Assembly: GCA_964343305.1 (NCBI GenBank)
Contig: CAYFJO010000569.1
Location: 1 to 6,409, forward strand
Source: CAYFJO01 sp964343305
GTDB taxonomy: Bacteria > Planctomycetota > Planctomycetia > Pirellulales > Pirellulaceae
Reading direction: 5' to 3'
Length of the DNA: 6,409 bases
Of this stretch, positions 1 to 4,911 are shown piece after piece; positions within the stretch are counted from its first letter, which is position 1, and each line of letters starts with the position of its first letter. The notes under the pieces are model-generated. The model ran no database searches and was not told the DNA's origin. It was given only the letters and a program-made list of their open reading frames with translations. The translations under genes and the position numbers were made by a program.

Positions 1-1
1 C

Positions 2-568
2 CCCAACGCTGGAGCGCCCAACAGTTTCAACACGCCCGACCGTTTCTTCTCGCGAATGCGCTATGCCAACGGCGTCGAGATGCTCTATTTCTCGTCGGTC
101 AACGATCGGCAACGTTACGGTGGCGTGGCCAAGACGCACGAAAAGATGACTCCCCAAAAGATCAAGTACTTGTTCGGCGACGATTGCCCGAACGAAATCA
201 AGTCATTCGGTCGCAACGGCATCATGTTCATCGGCACGAAGGGCCGAGTCTTCGTCAACCGTGGTGGCGTGTACGGAAAACCGGTGGAAGAGCTGAAGGA
301 CAATCCCCTGCCGGAGAACGCATGGCGAGTGCCGCGGAGCAGCGATCACATGGCAAACTTTTTTGATTGCGTGAAAACACGGAAGGAGCCCGTCTCTCCC
401 GTGCGCATCCAGCACCGCACCATCACGGCGTGTCACTTGACGAACATCTCGCTGCGCCTCGATCGGAAACTCGCCTGGAACCCGAAGACGCAGCAGATTG
501 TCGGCGACCCAAAAGCCAACACCTGGCAAGAGCGCGAGCAGCGTTCGCCTTATCAGATCCGCGCGTAA
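2..568 (+). CDS. Gfo/Idh/MocA family oxidoreductase, C-terminal part (5' end outside window)
   Basis: The frame is open from the first bases of the window and stops at TAA 566-568, giving about 188 C-terminal residues; the Rossmann NAD(P)-binding half lies upstream of the window. The visible part matches the C-terminal substrate-binding domain and tail common in planctomycete members: a GIMFIGTKGRVFVNRGG strand region, then SSDHMANFFDCVKTRKEP, a conserved HRT..ACHLTNISLRL stretch, and the closing pattern LAWNPKTQQIVGD..AN.W ending RSPYQIRA. Family members are NAD(P)-dependent dehydrogenases, often acting on sugars, inositols or related polyols; the substrate here cannot be told. An internal ATG at 56 is not the real start because homologous-looking sequence continues upstream of it. 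The gene is on the same strand as the operon downstream but separated from it by about 480 bases, so it is probably a separate transcription unit. Confidence 0.9.
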   Translation, partial: PNAGAPNSFNTPDRFFSRMRYANGVEMLYFSSVNDRQRYGGVAKTHEKMTPQKIKYLFGDDCPNEIKSFGRNGIMFIGTKGRVFVNRGGVYGKPVEELKDNPLPENAWRVPRSSDHMANFFDCVKTRKEPVSPVRIQHRTITACHLTNISLRLDRKLAWNPKTQQIVGDPKANTWQEREQRSPYQIRA

Positions 569-591
569 GCCAGACAGTGTTGCGGTCGTTC

Positions 592-881
592 ATGGGATTT
601 GCCGCTTGGTGGATTTCGCGAATTCTGTTGATACTGCCAGTGTTTTTGATCGGCTGGTTGCCCATCGTCTACTTCAACCACGTGGCTAGTGTGCCGGAGT
701 ATTTTGAACGCCACTACGACCGCCGTACGCACGCGGTTCACCGTGCTGATCATGCTGCTGGTCGGCACACGTCAAAGTGGGTGAGCCGATCGATGGCGAG
801 TTGGCGATCCTACCGCACAGCGCCGCTGAAAACGGCAACTTGCTGATCGATCGGCAGGTGCGAGTGGAGAAGCTTTTGTGA
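592..881 (+). pseudogene. Remnant of a small membrane protein split over three frames
   Basis: An ATG at 592 opens a reading with a strongly hydrophobic segment (WWISRILLILPVFLIGWLPI) followed by VYFNHVASVPEYFERHYDRR. Near 726 this frame turns into low-quality His/Arg-rich sequence and ends at TGA 844-846. In the next frame, at about 731-766, a second hydrophobic piece (TRFTVLIMLLVG) appears, and in the third frame 765-881 encodes a plausible soluble tail, VKVGEPIDGELAILPHSAAE followed by NGNLLIDRQVRVEKLL and a TGA stop at 879-881. Reading the pieces in order would give a small protein with one or two membrane segments. Two compensating frame changes would be needed, so this is a decayed or mis-sequenced gene, or chance resemblance. 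No family is recognised. Alternatively, a stand-alone 84-residue protein may run from 592 to 846. Confidence 0.35.
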
Positions 882-1051
882 AGACACGTCCAATGTGAGC
901 CCCACCATCCGGTGCTTCGCGCGCCAAATCGCAAGGCAATTATGCTCTTATTTTTTAGGATTACCGAGTTTTCACAGATCTCTGTCCCCAAATGACTGTC
1001 TTGCGACAGTAATGACAGTGAAGAGTTGAGACGAGTTAGATTGGATAGTCT
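882..1051 (+). promoter_or_regulatory. Leader region upstream of the sigma-factor operon
   Basis: No coding signal is seen here. It is more AT-rich than its surroundings (for example CTTATTTTTTAGG around 947-959) and directly precedes the first gene of the five-gene run, so the operon promoter is expected here. I could not fit a convincing -35/-10 pair. The T-run at 950-956 has no good stem in front of it, so I do not call it a terminator. The repeat cluster at 981-1019 is listed separately. Confidence 0.4.
981..1019. repeat. CTGTC/GACAG repeat cluster with a perfect 6-bp inverted repeat, possible operator or hairpin
   Basis: TCTGTC lies at 981-986 and ACTGTC at 995-1000; the latter is separated by TTGC from its exact reverse complement GACAGT at 1005-1010, and GACAGT occurs again at 1014-1019 after AAT. 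The inner pair can form a 6-bp stem with a 4-base loop, and the last two copies form a direct repeat with a 9-base period. The cluster ends 32 bases before the GTG start of the sigma gene. The repeats are seen directly; a regulatory role (protein-binding site or 5' UTR hairpin) is inferred from position. Confidence 0.4.
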
Positions 1052-1597
1052 GTGGACCAAAAACCAAGAAAAGCGTTCGAGATTCTGGTCCGTGAGAACA
1101 CGCGGATGCTGACGGTCTACCTGCGCACGCTCGTCCAGGACGAAGCGGCAGTCGATGACTTGTTTCAGGAGACGATGGTCGTGGCTTGGCGGCGACTCGA
1201 CGAATGCGACCTGTCCCGTCCGTTTGGCCCTTGGCTACGGGGCATCGCCGCCCGATTGGTAATGGCCTACTACCGGAAGCGAAAGCAACAGCCCGCCATT
1301 CTGCACGAGGCCGTTCTTTCGCTTGTTGATCGACAGTTCGAGGCGATCAACTCCCACGTCGGCGACACTTGGGACGAGAAGGTCGCTGCCATTCACGAAT
1401 GTCTCGATGCTATGCCTGACACGCACAAAGGAGTCGTCCGCTCCCGATACATGGACGATCTCCCGGTGAAACGGATTGCGGAGCGGTTCAATGTTTCACT
1501 GGAAGCTTGCAAGAAGCGGCTCCAGCGGGCACGAGCGATGCTGGCTGACTGCCTGAAACAAAAAGGAGTGCTATTTGCTGGAGAAACTGGGCCATGA
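1052..1597 (+). CDS. ECF-type RNA polymerase sigma-70 factor, Rhodopirellula/Verrucomicrobium type
   Basis: A 181-residue protein of normal length for an ECF sigma factor. Region 2 spans roughly residues 10-78 with DLFQETMVVAWRRLD (36-50) for core binding and FGPWLRGIAARLVMAYYRKR (58-77) for -10 recognition. Region 4 spans about 112-172 with the helix-turn-helix LPVKRIAERFNVSLEACKKR (137-156) for -35 recognition. The GTG at 1052 is chosen because the N-terminus it gives (DQKPRKAFEILVREN) fits this sigma subfamily and an in-frame TAG sits at 1046-1048. There is no clear Shine-Dalgarno. The stop overlaps the start of the next gene by 4 bases (ATGA), indicating coupled translation with the anti-sigma-like partner. 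Planctomycetes carry many such factors, and several are adjacent to sulfatase genes. It probably directs transcription of its own operon, but this is inferred. Confidence 0.93.
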   Translation: MDQKPRKAFEILVRENTRMLTVYLRTLVQDEAAVDDLFQETMVVAWRRLDECDLSRPFGPWLRGIAARLVMAYYRKRKQQPAILHEAVLSLVDRQFEAINSHVGDTWDEKVAAIHECLDAMPDTHKGVVRSRYMDDLPVKRIAERFNVSLEACKKRLQRARAMLADCLKQKGVLFAGETGP

Positions 1598-2628
1598 GCG
1601 ACAACGAACAACACAACATCGACCAGATTCTCGACGATTGGCTGGACGGTGATGCGGAAAACGAATCAGCCCGGACTGGGGAATCGACGTCTCGTGCCGT
1701 CTCCGAGCGTGCCGTGGAAGCGCTTATGATTCACGGCTTGCTGAGAGACTTGGGGCGCCGCGACGAAACACATGAGGCAGAGCAGATCGTTGCGGTGATG
1801 CGGACAATCGAAGGAGTTCAGCGTGACGTTCCGCAACCGGCATGTAATGTGCCAGTGCGCCGGATCGCTCTGGTCAGTGCTGCTGCGGGGCTGGCTGCCT
1901 GTCTCCTGCTGATGCTGTTTTTGCAAAGCTCCAACCCTGTTAACGCCGCTACGGAATCGCTGGAACGGATCATCGCTGTGGCGGAAAAGCCACTCGACCG
2001 CAGCTATATCATCCGTGTGGTGGATGAGTATCCGAAGGATCGACGTCCCCGAAATCTCCCCGTCGAAGCCTGGCAACGGGAACGGAAGAAACAGATCGAC
2101 GGGGCAACGTTGTACGTCCGTGGCGCAAACAAGTACGTCTTGATCCGCAAGCTAAAAGACGGACGCATGCGCATTACGGGTTGCGACGGCAAGGAGAGTT
2201 GGGCGCTGCGTGAAGATGGTCCCGTTCACGTCAGTGCTGATTTGAGTCGCTTCCGTGGCGGGTTGCCGGGGCATCAGCAGGACTTCCCCTTCATCAACAT
2301 TCAATCTCATCTGGAGCAGCTTCGCGCGGGGTATGACTTGGACCTTGCCGCAGAACCTGAAACGTGGAAAGGACAGACGCTCTCCGGGCTGGTTGGTACT
2401 CGAAAATCACGAAGTGTCCGCGGCCCGAAGGGAGTGGAAATCTGGTTCGACGCTGAGAGCGGGACCATCCACAAGATGCTGTTGGATGGTCTGCCGCGCG
2501 GCGGCGGCGGGCCGGAAAGCGTCATGCTGGAGTTGACCGACCAGTCGGACCTCGGAGCGGCGTTCTTTTCGCACGAGTCGCATCATGAACTGAATCGAAG
2601 GATCAAATACGAGGAATCTCGATCATGA
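1594..2628 (+). CDS. Membrane-anchored anti-sigma-like protein with periplasmic sensor domain
   Basis: A 344-residue protein. The N-terminal cytoplasmic part (1-90) begins with an acidic, helical QILDDWLDGDAE segment, similar in style to anti-sigma/FecR N-termini. One membrane segment follows at about 91-110 (IALVSAAAGLAACLLLMLFL), then a periplasmic domain of about 230 residues rich in beta strands (e.g. GATLYVRGANKYVLIRKL, RMRITGCDGKESWAL, VEIWFDAESGTIHKMLLDG). The short alternating strands and the closing 'derive a residue effect from the fit' pattern recall LolA/RseB-like folds, but I cannot prove that fold by eye. It starts inside the sigma stop (ATGA) and its own stop overlaps the sulfatase start (ATGA). 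A GGAG at 1580-1583 is a possible ribosome site. Position and topology make it the likely regulator that holds the sigma factor at the membrane. It has no zinc-binding HxxxCxxC motif, so it is not a ZAS-type anti-sigma factor. A PRGGGGP loop is near residues 301-307. Confidence 0.8.
   Translation: MSDNEQHNIDQILDDWLDGDAENESARTGESTSRAVSERAVEALMIHGLLRDLGRRDETHEAEQIVAVMRTIEGVQRDVPQPACNVPVRRIALVSAAAGLAACLLLMLFLQSSNPVNAATESLERIIAVAEKPLDRSYIIRVVDEYPKDRRPRNLPVEAWQRERKKQIDGATLYVRGANKYVLIRKLKDGRMRITGCDGKESWALREDGPVHVSADLSRFRGGLPGHQQDFPFINIQSHLEQLRAGYDLDLAAEPETWKGQTLSGLVGTRKSRSVRGPKGVEIWFDAESGTIHKMLLDGLPRGGGGPESVMLELTDQSDLGAAFFSHESHHELNRRIKYEESRS
2611..2616 (+). promoter_or_regulatory. Ribosome binding site of the sulfatase gene
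   Basis: GAGGAA lies 8 bases before the ATG at 2625, inside the last codons of the upstream gene. This fixes the sulfatase start and fits translational coupling. Confidence 0.6.
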
Positions 2629-3824
2629 AACACCTGCTTCTCCTTTCCCTCGTGGGATTGCTTGTCACCGCACTCATCGTTGCCACGACAATCCCGATTC
2701 ACGCAGCCGATGACGAGCGCCGGCCCAACATTATCTTCATGCTCTCGGACGATCAGGCGTGGAACGGCTTGTCGGTCGCGATGCACCCCGATGTTCCGGG
2801 ATCAAAGAGCGAGCTGGTTCAAACGCCCAATCTGGATAAACTCGCCGCTCAAGGGATGCGATTCAGCGCAGCTTATGCTCCATCACCAGTTTGTTCAGCA
2901 ACCAGAATCAGCTTGCAAACAGGCAAGAGCCCGGCAGCGCTTCATTGGACCAAGGCGGCCAGGAGCGTCACCGCGGCGGACGGATACCGAATGATTCCGC
3001 CCGTCAACATACGAGACATTCCCAAGGATGAACTCACGATCGCCGAGATGCTCCGACAGGCCGGCTACGTCACCGCACACTTCGGGAAATGGCATATCAA
3101 CGGAAATGGCCCAGCGCTTCATGGCTATGACGAACATGATGGAGACATCGGTAACGAATACGCGTCCAAGTTTGGCGATCCAAATCCCGCCGACATTTTC
3201 GGGATGGCTGAACGGGCAACCGCGGCCATGGAGAAGAGCAAGAAAACGAACCGCCCCTTCTTCGTCCAGATGTCTTGGCATGCCTTGCACGCGCCGCAAA
3301 ATGCCTTGAAGAAGACTCTGGCAAAGTATCAACGCCTGGCTCGCGACGCAAATGAAAAGCGGGTTGGCCGCGCGGCGATTGCCGAAGACCTCGACACCGG
3401 AGTCGGTATGGTCATGCAGGCGATTGACCGGCTGGGCATTTCCGACAACACGTACGTTATCTACATGTCCGACAACGGGGCGGGCGGCGGTGGTCGTCGC
3501 GGGCCTCTGAACGGTGGCAAGGGCTCGGTTTGGGAAGGCGGCATCCGAGTACCGTTGATCGTTCGCGGTCCAGGTTTAAAGCCAAACTCATGGTGTCACA
3601 CGCGCGTCATTGGATATGACTTTTTCCCACGTTCTGCGAGTGGGCAGGCATCTCGACCGACAAACTTCCGCAGGGCATTGAGGGTGGCAGCATTGCATCA
3701 CTGCTGGCCAACGACGGCCAAGGCACGGTCCAACGACCCAGCAAGGAACTTGTTTTCCACTTCCCGCACTATCAAAGCGACGATGGTCCGCACTCTGCAA
3801 TCTTGCTGGGCGACATCAAGCTGA
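2625..3824 (+). CDS. Exported formylglycine-dependent sulfatase, catalytic part (frame breaks near 3626)
   Basis: A type I sulfatase, hydrolysing sulfate esters, probably in the periplasm. Residues 1-28 form a signal peptide ending IPIHAADD. Catalytic features are all present: RPNIIFMLSDDQ with metal ligands D42 and D43; PVCSATR with Cys90, the residue expected to be converted to formylglycine (C-x-A-x-R type); HFGKWH (152-157); WHALHAP (218-224); SDNGA (282-286) with the metal ligands D283 and N284; and GGKGSVWEGGIRVP (297-310). Up to GYDFFP (330-335) the sequence follows the family. After that this frame reads nonsense-like sequence to its stop at 3822-3824 while the genuine C-terminal region continues in the -1 frame. 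The 399-residue product of this frame therefore has about 64 aberrant C-terminal residues. It sits third in the operon, overlapping the anti-sigma gene by 4 bases. Confidence 0.92.
   Translation: MKHLLLLSLVGLLVTALIVATTIPIHAADDERRPNIIFMLSDDQAWNGLSVAMHPDVPGSKSELVQTPNLDKLAAQGMRFSAAYAPSPVCSATRISLQTGKSPAALHWTKAARSVTAADGYRMIPPVNIRDIPKDELTIAEMLRQAGYVTAHFGKWHINGNGPALHGYDEHDGDIGNEYASKFGDPNPADIFGMAERATAAMEKSKKTNRPFFVQMSWHALHAPQNALKKTLAKYQRLARDANEKRVGRAAIAEDLDTGVGMVMQAIDRLGISDNTYVIYMSDNGAGGGGRRGPLNGGKGSVWEGGIRVPLIVRGPGLKPNSWCHTRVIGYDFFPRSASGQASRPTNFRRALRVAALHHCWPTTAKARSNDPARNLFSTSRTIKATMVRTLQSCWATSS
3621..3631 (+). other. Frame break in the sulfatase gene at a T/C homopolymer run
   Basis: In the run GACTTTTTCCCACG the upstream frame reads Asp-Phe-Phe-Pro and then departs; the downstream coding frame starts one base earlier (ACG at 3629). 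Adding a single T or C to the run would restore one continuous protein of about 491 residues (GYDFFPTFCEWAG). The heptamer T TTC CCA at 3623-3629 also has the X XXY YYZ form of a -1 slippery site, in the correct phase. Confidence 0.85.
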
Positions 3825-4099
3825 TGAAGTTCTACGAAGACAACCGGCTGGCGTTGTTCGACCTCTCGAAAGACCTGAAAGAGCAGAACAACGTCTCGCG
3901 CAAATTGCCCGACGAGACGGCGCGATTGCATAAGCGATTGCAGGATTATCTGGCCGCAGTCGACGCCCAAATGCCGGTTGTCAATCCGCAATATGATCCC
4001 GACCGTCCGCCGACGCCCCGCAAGAAAGGCCGCACAGACAAAGATCGAAGCGGCAACGGCGGTGGAAAGAAACGTCACGACTACGAAGCATCCAACTAA
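3629..4099 (+). pseudogene. C-terminal region of the sulfatase, out of frame with the catalytic part
   Basis: This frame continues the sulfatase directly after the break: TFCEWAGISTDKLPQGIEGG, then SIASLL, RPSKELVFHFPHYQ, AILLGDIKLMKFYEDN, LALFDLSKDLKEQNNVS, and LHKRLQDYLAAVDAQMP. These are the standard last elements of the sulfatase fold (the C-terminal small domain with the 'W/GD.KL...ELFDL..D..E..N' pattern). The final 32 residues or so (RPPTPRKKGRTDKDRSGNGG onward, 4001-4096) are basic and low in complexity. The stop is TAA at 4097-4099. On its own it could only be reached by internal initiation, for example the TTG at 3803, and would not make a functional enzyme. Together with the 2625 frame it makes a protein of about 491 residues, a normal size for this family. 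Confidence 0.88.
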
Positions 4100-4103
4100 C
4101 TGC

Positions 4104-4109
4104 AAAGGG
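4104..4109 (+). promoter_or_regulatory. Ribosome binding site of the secreted protein gene
   Basis: AAAGGG stands 8 bases before the ATG at 4118, just after the sulfatase stop. It supports that start. Confidence 0.5.
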
Positions 4110-4117
4110 CAATTCAG

Positions 4118-4606
4118 ATGACTATACGCCGACTCTGGGTTCTCAGCATCTTCACTGCACTCGTCGTCTCGGCCGGTGATGCGGTTGCCCAAGAAACGAA
4201 AGGCGGACGCATACGCAAGCCTCGCATCGAGGACACGATCAAGGCCAACGTCTACGCGGACAACTCGTTTGAGCTGTACATCAACGGCGAATTGGTTGCG
4301 GTCGATTCAATCAAGTTTGTTCCGCACAACGTCGTGTCGGTCGATATCCTTCCGGCATATCCAATGACGATCGCAGTGAAAGCAATTGACAACGCTGACC
4401 CCAAAACCGGCATGGAGTACGCCAACACCAACATCGGCGATGGCGGCTTCATCCTGAAGCTCGGCGACGGCACCGTCACAGACGTGACGTGGAAAGCAAA
4501 GAAGTTCTCTTGGGGACCGATCGACGGCGACACGAAGAACCCTCGCGTTGAAAACTTTCCACTTCCCAAGAACTGGTTCGCCGAAGATTTCGACGACAGC
4601 GAGTAG
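4118..4606 (+). CDS. Secreted protein of unknown function, N-terminal part ending at an in-frame TAG
   Basis: 162 residues to the TAG at 4604-4606. Residues 1-25 are a signal peptide (LWVLSIFTALVVSAGDAVAQ). The mature part is beta-rich: ANVYADNSFELYINGELVAV, VVSVDILPAYPMTIAVKAID, then GGFILKLGDGTVTDVTWKAK and KNPRVENFPLPKNWFAEDFD. The pattern 'A..Y.DN.F.LYINGELV..D', with 'IAVKAID', a WKA/FSWGP element and 'W...DFDDS', resembles galactose-binding or jelly-roll type beta-sandwich domains found beside sugar-processing enzymes; this is inference, not an identified family. The open frame resumes immediately after the TAG for 83 more codons of natural-looking protein, so the stop looks like a nonsense change within a longer gene. 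It lies 18 bases after the sulfatase and is likely co-transcribed with it. Confidence 0.82.
   Translation: MTIRRLWVLSIFTALVVSAGDAVAQETKGGRIRKPRIEDTIKANVYADNSFELYINGELVAVDSIKFVPHNVVSVDILPAYPMTIAVKAIDNADPKTGMEYANTNIGDGGFILKLGDGTVTDVTWKAKKFSWGPIDGDTKNPRVENFPLPKNWFAEDFDDSE
4604..4606 (+). other. In-frame TAG inside the secreted protein gene
   Basis: The local reading is FDDSE-TAG-GYAKQYSEETVG. Beta-sandwich domains of this kind often have W in the motif DFDDSxW..A, so a single G-to-A change of TGG to TAG would explain it; CAG (Gln) to TAG is the other easy route. No base is gained or lost. Confidence 0.75.
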
Positions 4607-4858
4607 GGATATGCCAAACAGTACTCAGAAGAAACGGTTGGCCCGAAAGACCCGTTTTACGAGCACGATTTCAAAGGCGCGAGATTCATCTGGTCAGACA
4701 ATGTACTTCTCGACAATATCGTTCTTTTCCGTCACGTCGTGAAGGCTCCGCCGGACGACAAGCAGCGACCAGACTTCCGGAACCTCACGAATCAAATTCC
4801 CCATAAACCCAAACGACAGCCAGGACCAGGTGGTCAGGGCGGACGTCGAAAACCGTAA
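4607..4858 (+). pseudogene. C-terminal continuation of the secreted protein after the TAG
   Basis: The same frame continues without a stop for 83 codons to TAA 4856-4858: GYAKQYSEETVGPKDPFYEH, DFKGARFIWSDNVLLDNIVL, FRHVVKAPPDD, and a basic Pro/Gly tail ending GGQGGRRKP. The strands DFKGARFIWSDN and NIVLFRHVV look like the last strands of the same beta-sandwich. If the TAG is read as an amino acid the whole protein is 246 residues. There is no good start codon and ribosome site of its own, so independent expression is unlikely. Confidence 0.75.
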
Positions 4859-4896
4859 TGCGTTCGCCGCGCACCACCCTGGAACCCTCAGATTTG

Positions 4897-4904
4897 AAAG
4901 AGAG
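4897..4904 (+). promoter_or_regulatory. Ribosome binding site of the cytochrome fusion gene
   Basis: AAAGAGAG ends 7 bases before the ATG at 4912. It is a modest purine-rich match and supports choosing that ATG, which is followed at once by a signal peptide. Confidence 0.45.
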
Positions 4905-4911
4905 TCTTCTT

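Noticed and set aside
203..529. Minus-strand open frame opposite the oxidoreductase tail
   Set aside because: It lies wholly over a well-recognised coding region and has no recognisable features of its own.
947..960. T-run before the sigma gene as an intrinsic terminator
   Set aside because: No GC-rich stem precedes the run on either strand.
2496..2516. GCG-rich simple repeat in the anti-sigma gene
   Set aside because: It encodes the Gly run in PRGGGGP in frame and is too short to call a repeat element.
4604..4606. TAG read as pyrrolysine
   Set aside because: Nothing in the window (pyl genes, methylamine methyltransferase context) supports it; a nonsense change from Trp or Gln is simpler.
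4548..4742. A + strand open frame crossing the TAG of the secreted protein gene, which might suggest a frameshift there
   Set aside because: Its translation is Ser/Thr/Arg-rich and unlike the neighbours; the original frame itself continues sensibly after the TAG, so no frame change is needed.
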